A DNA stretch of 64,000 bases from Hydrococcus sp. Prado102 (lineage in GTDB: Bacteria > Cyanobacteriota > Cyanobacteriia > Cyanobacteriales > Microcystaceae). Positions 48,049 through 55,034 of the stretch are shown here, piece after piece (position 1 is the first letter of the stretch; each line of letters begins with the position of its first letter). The stretch covers positions 1 through 64,000 of the forward strand of contig JALOOL010000001.1 in NCBI GenBank assembly GCA_025454425.1, written 5' to 3'. The position numbers and the translations under genes were made by a program. The notes under the pieces were generated by a model. The model worked only from the letters and a program-made list of their open reading frames with translations. It had not been told where the DNA came from and did not search any database.

Positions 48049-48954
48049 TTACTGTTTACTGATAACTGTATTAGTCATCTCAAACAAATTTTTAGCTTGT
48101 GCGTTGAGAAATCCTTGAAATAACTCAGTTTTACCCGGCGAAATTTCGATCGCATTGCGTTCGGCTATCTCATAATAAGCATAAGTCCAAGGAATCTCAG
48201 TTAGTTCGCCTTTTTCCTCATCCCAGACGGAAACCATTTCTGTAACAGCTTGAGTGGCGGTTTGACGCAATCCACTTCCTAAGCTCCCTTCGATCGCGGC
48301 TTTCATCGGGATGCCTCGTCGTGCTAAGCTGCTGGCAGTACTTTCAATGTCGGGATAAGTTGGAGTATTTTGACGGTTGATGTAGCCTGTAAAGTGATTG
48401 ACCCCGTAGCCGTGAAGTAAAACCCAAGCCCCATATTGAGAAACTTGGTTAACTGATTCGACGAGCGATCGCGTTGGAGGTTTCCAAGGACGAGTAAAAG
48501 CAGTTTGCAAAACTGAGGCGCTAAGGTTCTCTTTTAGAGAATTTAAATCAAAAAACTCGCCAGAATTAACCGTTTGCTCGATTTGTCGAACGATAGAATT
48601 AGGTAAAGCTTCTAAGATTAATTCGCTAATAAATAATTTGGGAAGATCGTATCTATCTTGTTCGGGATGGCTATAGTGTCGCGCATATAAATGTTGGTCG
48701 GGAAATTCGTATTCTCCTGCTGCTTCGTAGCCCAAGGCTTCTACAATACTAGCTAAATAGGGAATGCCTAAGTCTATTGTTCCATTAATAGTATCTAGGG
48801 TGAGGCGTAGAGAACGAAAGGCAATATGATCGTTTGCGATCGCGCCGCCTGCTTCTTCTATCATTTGTTGATAAATACGCGCATATTCGACGCGACGGCT
48901 ATAATCTTCCCAAAGACCATCCCATAATTGACGGGCAATTTCTGCTTGTTTCAT
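48049..48954 (-). CDS. DUF1338 family protein (2-oxoadipate dioxygenase/decarboxylase-like)
   Basis: A 301-residue protein with the DUF1338 layout: an N-terminal IANDHIAFRSLRL, a metal-binding His in that block, LYARHYSHPEQDRYDLPKLF in the middle, and VNHFTGYINR later. Characterised members (HglS/YdcJ) are iron-dependent and convert 2-oxoadipate to 2-hydroxyglutarate in lysine catabolism. It overlaps the aminotransferase start by 4 bp. This pairing suggests a transaminase that makes the oxo acid followed by this enzyme, which is inference. Confidence 0.8.
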   Translation of the reverse strand: MKQAEIARQLWDGLWEDYSRRVEYARIYQQMIEEAGGAIANDHIAFRSLRLTLDTINGTIDLGIPYLASIVEALGYEAAGEYEFPDQHLYARHYSHPEQDRYDLPKLFISELILEALPNSIVRQIEQTVNSGEFFDLNSLKENLSASVLQTAFTRPWKPPTRSLVESVNQVSQYGAWVLLHGYGVNHFTGYINRQNTPTYPDIESTASSLARRGIPMKAAIEGSLGSGLRQTATQAVTEMVSVWDEEKGELTEIPWTYAYYEIAERNAIEISPGKTELFQGFLNAQAKNLFEMTNTVISKQ

Positions 48955-50255
48955 GGAATTTCCCCCAATAATTGAGCGAGAATATCTAAAGCGACTTGTA
49001 TTTGTTCGCTAGTAATAATTAATGGCGGACAAAATCGAATAGCTGCTTTGCCACAACCGAGAAGCAATAACCCTCGATAAAATGCTTCATCTACTATCCA
49101 ATTTCGTCGGTTAGGATCGAGTTTTCTATCAACATCATAAAGATCGATCGCAACCATCAATCCTTTCCCACGAGGGTTAGAAATGCAATCAAATTTCTCT
49201 GCCAGTTGTTGCAATCCAGCGATTAATTCTTCTCCTCGCTGACGTGCATTTTCAAGTAATTCTGTCTCCAATAGCTGTAGCGTTACTTTTGCCGCGGCGC
49301 AAGCAACGGGATTGCCGCCAAAGGTTGTAGCATGAGATCCAGGCGGCCACGTCATCAACTCAGATCGCGCTAAGATAGCTCCTAGAGGCAACCCGCTGGC
49401 AATACCTTTGGCAAGGGTCATAATGTCGGGCATAACTCCCCAATGTTCGATCGCAAAGACTTTTCCCGTGCGCCCTATTCCCGATTGCACTTCATCGACT
49501 ATCATCAGTATGCCGTAGCGATCGCAGATTTGACGAATGCGTTCTAAAAATCCTTCTTCTGGCACGATATAACCGCCTTCGCCTTGAATGGGTTCGACGA
49601 TAATGGCGGCGACTTCTTCTGGCGGTACGATTGAAGTAAAAAGCGATTTTTCGAGATTGTCTAAACTGGCGTGAGTACCGTAGGGAATATGGGTTACGCC
49701 TGGAAGTAGGGAACCGAATCCTTGACGCTGAACTGCTTTAGAACCCGTAAGAGACATTGCCCCATAGGTGCGTCCGTGAAATGCTCCCAGAAAGGCGATT
49801 AAGCGATCGCGTTTTGTATAATAACGAGCTAGTTTAATTGCGCCTTCTGTCGATTCAGTTCCAGAATTGGTAAAAAAGATACGACCGGATTGGGGAAAGG
49901 GAGCCAGTTTGACTAGCATTTCGCCTAATTCTACCATTGGGGGATAGTAAAAATCCGTCCCCGACATATGGATAAGCTGGCTAGCTTGTTCTTGAATTGC
50001 CCGAACGATTTGGGGATGAGAATGTCCCGTAGCGGTTACGGCAATTCCCGCTGTCATGTCTAAGAAAAGATTGCCATCGACATCTTCAATCGTGCAACCT
50101 TCTCCTCTGGCAACTGCTAAAGGATAGCCGCGAGTGTAGGATGGAGAAGAGACAGCGCGATCGCGATCGATCAGTTCTTTAGCGCGCGGCCCTGGTAAAT
50201 CGGTAATAATTCGAGGAATTTGAGACAAAGCGCGATCGTTTGGGGTACTAAGCAT
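48951..50255 (-). CDS. Class III aminotransferase (acetylornithine/4-aminobutyrate type)
   Basis: A PLP enzyme of 434 residues. It shows FFTNSGTESTEGAIKLARYY, AIIVEPIQGEGGYIVPEEGF, the PLP-binding DEVQSGIGRTGK and the Schiff-base lysine in MTLAKGIASGLPLGAIL. It has no obvious specificity residues; the class includes acetylornithine, GABA, lysine and aminoadipate aminotransferases. Because the DUF1338 enzyme overlaps it, a role in lysine or aminoadipate breakdown is plausible. Confidence 0.85.
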   Translation of the reverse strand: MLSTPNDRALSQIPRIITDLPGPRAKELIDRDRAVSSPSYTRGYPLAVARGEGCTIEDVDGNLFLDMTAGIAVTATGHSHPQIVRAIQEQASQLIHMSGTDFYYPPMVELGEMLVKLAPFPQSGRIFFTNSGTESTEGAIKLARYYTKRDRLIAFLGAFHGRTYGAMSLTGSKAVQRQGFGSLLPGVTHIPYGTHASLDNLEKSLFTSIVPPEEVAAIIVEPIQGEGGYIVPEEGFLERIRQICDRYGILMIVDEVQSGIGRTGKVFAIEHWGVMPDIMTLAKGIASGLPLGAILARSELMTWPPGSHATTFGGNPVACAAAKVTLQLLETELLENARQRGEELIAGLQQLAEKFDCISNPRGKGLMVAIDLYDVDRKLDPNRRNWIVDEAFYRGLLLLGCGKAAIRFCPPLIITSEQIQVALDILAQLLGEIP

Positions 50256-50364
50256 TGAACGATAACCAATGTCAAGACATTGTTAAAAGATACTTTAATT
50301 TTGACGTATTAAAACTAAAATATGCTTCTTTAAAAGTTAAGGAATTGAGACTTTTCTCAACCAA

Positions 50365-50390
50365 TAAAAAACTCTGCTGTTTAGCAGAGT
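50365..50390 (-). terminator. Rho-independent terminator closing the peptide array
   Basis: On the minus strand, ACTCTGCT-AAAC-AGCAGAGT (50390-50371) is followed by TTTTTAT. It is a textbook intrinsic terminator. It sits 34 bp after the last small ORF of the array, so that ORF is likely part of the same transcript. Confidence 0.92.
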
Positions 50391-50423
50391 GCGAGAGCAA
50401 AAGGAAAATAGAGACTGGTTCTT

Positions 50424-50606
50424 TTAGCGAATATTTCTTTGAACGTAGGAAGCGACACCAACGTCGAGATAGCGTCCGTAGCTATCAAATCTGTCTTGTT
50501 GGGCAATTCTATAAGGACAATTACAAATATCTGCGAGTCCCATGCTAAAGAATGTGACGGAGCTTAATACAATTAAAAATAATGCGATAGTTTTCTGGAT
50601 CGACAA
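50424..50606 (-). CDS. Small exported/membrane peptide ORF at the end of the array
   Basis: A 60-codon frame starting with TTG 50606, with a hydrophobic segment (IALFLIVLSSVTFFSMGLA) that looks like a signal peptide or anchor, then DICNCPYRIAQQDRFDSYGR and YLDVGVASYVQRNIR. I do not recognise it. The upstream 16 codons of the shared array leader read into it in another frame, so its start may derive from a recombination. It is followed by the terminator. No ribosome site is visible before the TTG. Confidence 0.4.
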   Translation of the reverse strand: MSIQKTIALFLIVLSSVTFFSMGLADICNCPYRIAQQDRFDSYGRYLDVGVASYVQRNIR

Positions 50607-50655
50607 AAAGCTCTGAACCAGTCGAACGCAGATCGGAAATTGAAATGTTAGCCAT
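50545..50655 (-). pseudogene. Broken double-glycine leader
   Basis: ATG 50655 opens the array leader, MANISISDLRSTGSELFVDP, then the frame goes into ENYRIIFNCIKLRHIL and stops. The conserved acidic/GG part and any core are missing. It has GGAGA upstream as the other precursors do. It looks like a degraded precursor, or the 5' part of a recombined gene joined to the 50424-50606 ORF out of frame. Confidence 0.65.
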
Positions 50656-50771
50656 TGAAAGTCTCCTTGTTTGTATTGATTAGATAGTTGGAATATAAAG
50701 CGATCGCCCTCAATAATTTCTTACATTATTGATTGATGGTTGATGTGGCGATCGCTACTAATAAAACTGCT

Positions 50772-50984
50772 CTAATCTAGTACTAAGACATCGCCACGCA
50801 AGGATGGAATAAGATATAAAGTATTTCCTGTCGCTTCAACAGTTGTTGGAATATTGCCAGGATTACCATATTTACCTCCTTCTATCCTCATTTCATTATC
50901 AGTTAACTCATTCATGAAACTTTCAGAATCTATAAATAAGACTGACCCAGAAAGATTGAGATCTGCAATTGAAATATTAGCCAT
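50772..50984 (-). CDS. Double-glycine leader peptide 1 (polar core)
   Basis: A 70-residue precursor. The leader is MANISIADLNLSGSVLFIDS-ESFMNELTDNEMRIEGG; cleavage after GG (residue 37) would release KYGNPGNIPTTVEATGNTLY-LIPSLRGDVLVLD. The core is polar at the start and hydrophobic at the end, with no Cys. It is one of eleven minus-strand genes with this leader. Presumed exporter: the C39-type transporter at 57.5 kb. Confidence 0.8.
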   Translation of the reverse strand: MANISIADLNLSGSVLFIDSESFMNELTDNEMRIEGGKYGNPGNIPTTVEATGNTLYLIPSLRGDVLVLD

Positions 50985-51087
50985 TTAAAAACTCTCGACT
51001 TGTGTTGATTAAATGATTTAGATTTAAGGCGATCGCAACTAAAAATTAATGAAGTTTTATAGCGCGATTGCTCTCTTGAAAACTAGC

Positions 51088-51300
51088 CTATCTTTTTACT
51101 TCGACAGGCATAGGCGGACAAACGATCGTGCGAACTCCAACAGGATTTGTTTCCTTATCTCTAAAAATTGGATCGCAGGCGCACAGACCACCATTAATAT
51201 TACCTAAATCGTTTTCAGCTAAAGCTGTCATAAAACTTTCTGTATCGCTGAATAATTCAGCCCCAAGAAATTGTAAATTATCGATTGAAATGTTAGCCAT
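51088..51300 (-). CDS. Double-glycine leader peptide 2 (Cys-containing core)
   Basis: A 70-residue precursor with leader MANISIDNLQFLGAELFSDT-ESFMTALAENDLGNINGG. The core LCACDPIFRDKETNPVGVRT-IVCPPMPVEVKR has three cysteines, two of them in CAC right after the cleavage point and one near the end, so a disulfide or another modification is possible. AAGGAGACTTATC precedes the ATG. Confidence 0.8.
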   Translation of the reverse strand: MANISIDNLQFLGAELFSDTESFMTALAENDLGNINGGLCACDPIFRDKETNPVGVRTIVCPPMPVEVKR

Positions 51301-51379
51301 GATAAGTCTCCTTCGATTGCTTAAAAATTAACTGAGTTTGATGTTAGAAATCGGTTCTAAGCAAAAACTAAATTGTTGC

Positions 51380-51589
51380 CTAGAAAGTTGGCGGGAAAGG
51401 TTGGGGTGGAGGGCTAGGAGGAAAGCCAAGAAAGATTACAGGTATAAGTGTAACTCCATTAGGAAGAAGGACTGGTTCGCCGAGTTTAAATGCTGCAACA
51501 GTACCACCAGAAATCTTGAGTTGTTCGTTTTGCTCTAATTGTTGTATCTGAGTTTCGGGATTCAGATTTTTGATGTGAATTTTAGTCAT
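51380..51589 (-). CDS. Divergent double-glycine peptide with Pro-rich core
   Basis: A 69-residue precursor, started at the ATG 51589. The leader MTKIHIKNLNPETQIQQLEQ-NEQLKISGG shares only the KI-I-NL-x start and the GG end with the others. The core is TVAAFKLGEPVLLPNGVTLI, then PVIFLGFPPSPPPQPFPPTF, unusually rich in Pro and Phe at the end. It interrupts the series of standard leaders, so it is probably exported by the same machinery, but this is less certain than for the others. Confidence 0.65.
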   Translation of the reverse strand: MTKIHIKNLNPETQIQQLEQNEQLKISGGTVAAFKLGEPVLLPNGVTLIPVIFLGFPPSPPPQPFPPTF

Positions 51590-51766
51590 TTTAGAAATCC
51601 TGTTCAATTCCTAATTCTATTATTAACATTTGCTTTTGAAAAAGAGAGGTTTTTGCTATTGTTTTTCAGACATAATTTTCTAACTAAACCAGTCATTTTT
51701 TTATTAAAATAAAATCGCGATCGATAATTAAATTAAACGATCGCGATCGCGCCTCGAATTGCTTGC

Positions 51767-51943
51767 CTAAACTATCCACGACATGATTTCTGGATCGCTT
51801 GGTTGGGTTGGAATCACACTTCCACCAAGACCGCCATTAATAGTTCCTAACTCATTAGCAACTAGATCGTTCAAATAACTTTCCGAATCGAAAAACAACT
51901 CAAAACCTGAAGATTGTAAGTCGTAAATACTAATAGTAGCCAT
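51767..51943 (-). CDS. Double-glycine leader peptide 3 (short core)
   Basis: A 58-residue precursor, start ATG 51943. The leader is MATISIYDLQSSGFELFFDS-ESYLNDLVANELGTINGG and the core is LGGSVIPTQPSDPEIMSWIV, only 20 residues. The frame runs further upstream without a conserved leader, so I use the ATG with the leader motif. Confidence 0.78.
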   Translation of the reverse strand: MATISIYDLQSSGFELFFDSESYLNDLVANELGTINGGLGGSVIPTQPSDPEIMSWIV

Positions 51944-51974
51944 CTTTTTTCCTCTACATAAACGACAATAAAGT

Positions 51975-52637
51975 TTATTGGATCGCAACGCCATTTTCAG
52001 TAAGGCGAATCTGATTGAATGGAACGCCCGCAAAGGATTCCAGATTGTTTTGTGCGGCTTGACGAAGTTGAGTTTGTGTATCGACATCTCCCTGCTGTTG
52101 TGCGTATTGAAAGGCGAGATACATCATTGCACCCATTGTTCCCAAACCTTCCGCTATCGATTGTTGCTCCCCCGCACTTGCTGTCTGAAACTGACCGTTT
52201 TGAGTCAGTAACTGACTGAATTGGTTGTAGATTGCCCTGCTGACAGAATCGGGAGGTTCTTCGCTTTGTCCAGTCGCGATCGCATAGTTGACAATGGTAA
52301 AAAAAGTCATCGCAGTGGCGAGATCGCTAGCAGGTAAAGCTACTGATGCAGATGCTTCTTTGTATGCTTGCAATGCCAGATCGTACTCTTCATCAGAGAT
52401 GGCAGGACTGGGACTGCTATTATTTATTTCTGAATCGAAAGATTCTTCTGTGGGTTCCTCGTATTCTTCGCTTCGAGATTCAACTTCGCCACCATTAATA
52501 ATTTGTCGCCTCATAACGCCGTAGTCATACCAACTAGGCATAGCAAACGGGCTATATTGAGCTAATGTTGGCAGTGCAAAACTTATCGGCAATGCAACCG
52601 CAGAAACCACTGCAACGATTGTTAATCCTCTTTTCAT
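51975..52637 (-). CDS. Secreted protein within the peptide array
   Basis: A 220-residue protein with a Sec signal peptide (MKRGLTIVAVVSAVALPISF, then ALPTLAQ). After a Glu-rich linker (SRSEEYEEPTEESFDSE) comes a helical domain with YDLALQAYKEASASVALPAS and LGTMGAMMYLAFQYAQQQGD, ending RLTENGVAIQ. I cannot name the family; it resembles secreted cyanobacterial proteins labelled DUF6683, from memory and uncertain. It lies between precursors 3 and 4 on the same strand; the start ATG 52637 is chosen from the signal peptide. Confidence 0.6.
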   Translation of the reverse strand: MKRGLTIVAVVSAVALPISFALPTLAQYSPFAMPSWYDYGVMRRQIINGGEVESRSEEYEEPTEESFDSEINNSSPSPAISDEEYDLALQAYKEASASVALPASDLATAMTFFTIVNYAIATGQSEEPPDSVSRAIYNQFSQLLTQNGQFQTASAGEQQSIAEGLGTMGAMMYLAFQYAQQQGDVDTQTQLRQAAQNNLESFAGVPFNQIRLTENGVAIQ

Positions 52638-52728
52638 CCACAACACCTAGACACGATATCTGTATTACGATTGACAAGTGCGATCGGATTTCAATTAGTA
52701 GTTTGCGAGTTAATGAAGTAAAGTCACC

Positions 52729-52752
52729 TGTAGGGGCGCATGGCGTGCGCCC
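52729..52752. repeat. Copy of the 24-bp hairpin element
   Basis: Identical over 24 bases to the copy at 13943-13966 (TGTAGGGGCGCATGGCGTGC, then GCCC). The hairpin stem is GGGCGCA/TGCGCCC. Confidence 0.8.
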
Positions 52753-52774
52753 GATATTTGTATTTCATTTTTCT

Positions 52775-52963
52775 CTAATGAAGCCGAATTGGTATATACG
52801 AACGCACTAAAAATTGACAAGCTTGGGAAGATGTAAAATAAGACATATCTTCTCCACCTTGAACTTTTAATTCATCATTGGATAGATCTTGCAAGAAACT
52901 TTCGGAATCGATAAATAATTCAGTACCAGCACCATTGAGGTTTGAAATAGAAATTTTAGCCAT
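52775..52963 (-). CDS. Double-glycine leader peptide 4
   Basis: A 62-residue precursor, ATG 52963. The leader is MAKISISNLNGAGTELFIDS-ESFLQDLSNDELKVQGG and the core EDMSYFTSSQACQFLVRSYI-PIRLH has a single Cys. The core has an amphipathic middle. An upstream-open frame adds no conserved sequence, so it is not used. Confidence 0.78.
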   Translation of the reverse strand: MAKISISNLNGAGTELFIDSESFLQDLSNDELKVQGGEDMSYFTSSQACQFLVRSYIPIRLH

Positions 52964-53060
52964 TAGAAAATCTTTGATTGATATTGAGTAAATTGTTGAC
53001 GATCGAAGCGATCGCGATCGCCCCAAGACATCACCTAATGCTAAAAAGCATTAGATTCAA

Positions 53061-53258
53061 TTACCGCACGGTAGGTTGAATTGTACAAAATGGAGAATCA
53101 ATTGCTGTAATAACTCCTATTTCGTGCATGATTCCAATCCCGCCTCGAATTCTATTAGCGAATAAATCTTTATTAGAAAGTTCGCGCATATAACTTTCTG
53201 AGTCGGCAAATAACTCAGTACCAGTTACGTGCAAATTAGAAATTGAAATGTTAGCCAT
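53061..53258 (-). CDS. Double-glycine leader peptide 5
   Basis: A 65-residue precursor. The leader is MANISISNLHVTGTELFADS-ESYMRELSNKDLFANRIRGG, slightly longer than the others before GG. The core IGIMHEIGVITAIDSPFCTI-QPTVR is mixed polar/hydrophobic with one Cys. AAAGGAGATTC precedes the ATG. Confidence 0.8.
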   Translation of the reverse strand: MANISISNLHVTGTELFADSESYMRELSNKDLFANRIRGGIGIMHEIGVITAIDSPFCTIQPTVR

Positions 53259-53433
53259 AATGAATCTCCTTTGATGTCCTGAAAATGATGTGTAATGACA
53301 ATATTTGTGTTAAGTGGATAGGTTTGAAGTGAGAGCGATCGCAACTCAAATTAACTTTTGTATCAGTAAATAATCGACAATATATCGAGAAGATGAATTG
53401 AGTAAACTGTCGCGATCGCACTACAATTTCTTG

Positions 53434-53643
53434 TTAACAATCTTCTGGAGCAAAACAGATTATCGGATCATCAGGAATCAAAACAATGGGTGCAGTAACT
53501 ACAGGAACTGATTCAGCTTTAATTTGCATTCCACCATTAATAAATGCTAGTTCGTTATTAGTTAATTCACCCATAAAACTTTCTGAATCTGTCAATAATC
53601 CAGAACCATTTAGATTGAGGTCAAAAATTGAAATGTTAGCCAT
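53434..53643 (-). CDS. Double-glycine leader peptide 6
   Basis: A 69-residue precursor. The leader is MANISIFDLNLNGSGLLTDS-ESFMGELTNNELAFINGG and the core MQIKAESVPVVTAPIVLIPD-DPIICFAPEDC is acidic and ends in two Cys six residues apart (CFAPEDC), which could form a small disulfide loop. Confidence 0.8.
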   Translation of the reverse strand: MANISIFDLNLNGSGLLTDSESFMGELTNNELAFINGGMQIKAESVPVVTAPIVLIPDDPIICFAPEDC

Positions 53644-53765
53644 GATAAAACCCTTGGTTAGAAATGAATCAACAAGTTAAAAAATTGCATCAAACAGATA
53701 CTGTATTAGATATACGAACAAGAGGTTAAATTGGATTTTAGGATCTAATATTCAAGTTATTCCGC

Positions 53766-53969
53766 TTACATGATGATTTCAACAATGACTACAGCTAGCG
53801 TAATACCAGCACTTACAGCAGTAGCATAAATCAGTGAAGCTAGTGGAGTACCGTTCCCATAAACCATAGATGCGAATTCCACATCTGTAAGCTCGTATAG
53901 ATAGCTTTCATCATCAGCAAACAGATTAGAGCCGGCTATGGTCAAATCAGAAATTGAGATATTAGCCAT
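53766..53969 (-). CDS. Leader peptide 7 without canonical GG (hydrophobic core)
   Basis: A 67-residue precursor. The leader begins normally (MANISISDLTIAGSNLFADD-ESYLYELTDVEFASMVYG), but the GG is replaced by GN (MVYGNGTP). The core TPLASLIYATAVSAGITLAV-VIVEIIM is strongly hydrophobic, with small residues in a GxxxA-like pattern. The GN would slow or prevent cleavage by a C39 peptidase if GG is really required. Confidence 0.75.
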   Translation of the reverse strand: MANISISDLTIAGSNLFADDESYLYELTDVEFASMVYGNGTPLASLIYATAVSAGITLAVVIVEIIM

Positions 53970-54087
53970 GAGAATTACATCTTTTATTGATGTCAGTTAG
54001 AAAGGATTTAATCTGAATCTGCGATCGCAATCTTGAGTGAGAAGATTGCTAGACAACGCGATCGCAGCTATTGAGATTATTCGTTAG

Positions 54088-54291
54088 CTAGTTGTGAATC
54101 TGGGTAAGGGCAAACCCTACACAACCACTTGCTATTGCAGTAGCAACATAAAGAACACAAAAAGGTGAAGTACCACCTTGAATTTTGTTAAGCACAAAGT
54201 CGGATTCAGAAAGTTCATGCAGATAGCTCTCATTATCAATAAATAAATTAGAGCCAGCAGGATAAAGATCGGAAATTGCAATTGTAGCCAT
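54088..54291 (-). CDS. Double-glycine leader peptide 8 (hydrophobic core)
   Basis: A 67-residue precursor. The leader is MATIAISDLYPAGSNLFIDN-ESYLHELSESDFVLNKIQGG and the core TSPFCVLYVATAIASGCVGF-ALTQIHN is hydrophobic, with two Cys 12 residues apart and small-residue spacing (A-x-A-S-G). The core is similar in length and composition to leader peptides 7, 9, 10 and 11. Confidence 0.8.
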   Translation of the reverse strand: MATIAISDLYPAGSNLFIDNESYLHELSESDFVLNKIQGGTSPFCVLYVATAIASGCVGFALTQIHN

Positions 54292-54339
54292 TAAAATTTT
54301 CTCCCAGAATAGCTATAAGTTAAATCAACACTAATCTCA

Positions 54340-54528
54340 TTACCAATGGCGATAGATTTCACCAGCAACAACGCTTGCTAAGAAACTTACTGCCACAAAA
54401 CAAGGAAGAGTGCTACCACCTTGAGTTGTAGTAAACTCTATGTCTGAAAGCTCCCTTAAATAACTTTCATTGTCTGAGATAAGTTGAAAACCACTTGGAC
54501 GAAGATCGGAAATTGCAATATTAGCCAT
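54340..54528 (-). CDS. Double-glycine leader peptide 9 (hydrophobic core)
   Basis: A 62-residue precursor, ATG 54528 after GGGAGAAATTCTC. The leader is MANIAISDLRPSGFQLISDN-ESYLRELSDIEFTTTQGG and the core is STLPCFVAVSFLASVVAGEI-YRHW. The open frame continues upstream into a duplicated non-coding block, so it is not used as N-terminus. Confidence 0.8.
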   Translation of the reverse strand: MANIAISDLRPSGFQLISDNESYLRELSDIEFTTTQGGSTLPCFVAVSFLASVVAGEIYRHW

Positions 54529-54575
54529 GAGAATTTCTCCCAATTGTAAGTACAAAAAATTGAAAATATTTTTAT

Positions 54576-55034
54576 CTTGGCGATCGCCAAATAACAAATG
54601 CGAGAAAAACTTCTCTGAAATTATTGTTAAATCAGAGCATTTTTTAAGCATTCACTGCTATAAACATCCGTGTTTACCTGAATAATACCCAATACCAAAT
54701 GTTATTAGTGCTACACAAGCGGATGCTATACATAGACCGGAAGTTCCGCCATTGATTTTACTAAACTCAAAGTCTCCATCGGAAAGCTCTCGCATATAAC
54801 TTTCATCATCGCTAAATAGCTCAGAACCTGTCAAACGCAGATCGAAAATTGCAATATTAGCCATTGATTTTCTCCTAATTTAAGGAAGACCAATTGAAAG
54901 TGTTTTTATCTTGGAGATCGCCAAGTAACAAATACGAGAAAAACATCTCTGAAATTATTGTTAAATCAGAGCATTTTTCAAGCGTTCACTGCTATATACA
55001 TCCATGTTTACCTGAATAATACCCAATCGCTAAA
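54576..55034. repeat. 334-bp tandem duplication unit within the hydrophobic peptide group
   Basis: About 125 bp starting at 54576 (CTTGGCGATCGCCAA...) is repeated with few changes from 54910 (CTTGGAGATCGCCAA...), a period of 334 bp. The copies include the 3' ends of leader peptides 10 and 11 and the intergenic sequence after them (CTCTGAAATTATTGTTAAAT and then CAGAG, which itself can form a CTCTGA/TCAGAG hairpin). Confidence 0.8.
54658..54864 (-). CDS. Double-glycine leader peptide 10 (hydrophobic core, GYYSGKHGC end)
   Basis: A 68-residue precursor. The leader is MANIAIFDLRLTGSELFSDD-ESYMRELSDGDFEFSKINGG. The core TSGLCIASACVALITFGIGY-YSGKHGCL has four Cys in total and ends in GYYSGKHGCL. 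This ending recurs in leader peptide 11, so it is conserved while the middle differs. AGGAGAAAATCA precedes the ATG. Confidence 0.82.
   Translation of the reverse strand: MANIAIFDLRLTGSELFSDDESYMRELSDGDFEFSKINGGTSGLCIASACVALITFGIGYYSGKHGCL

Noticed and set aside
50255-50548. Plus-strand ORF of 97 codons
   Set aside because: It runs through the minus-strand terminator and the 50424-50606 ORF, and the product has no recognisable features.
54529-54651. N-terminal extension of leader peptide 9 (and similar extensions of peptides 3 and 4)
   Set aside because: The added residues come from duplicated non-coding DNA, and the conserved leader begins at the inner ATG with a ribosome site.
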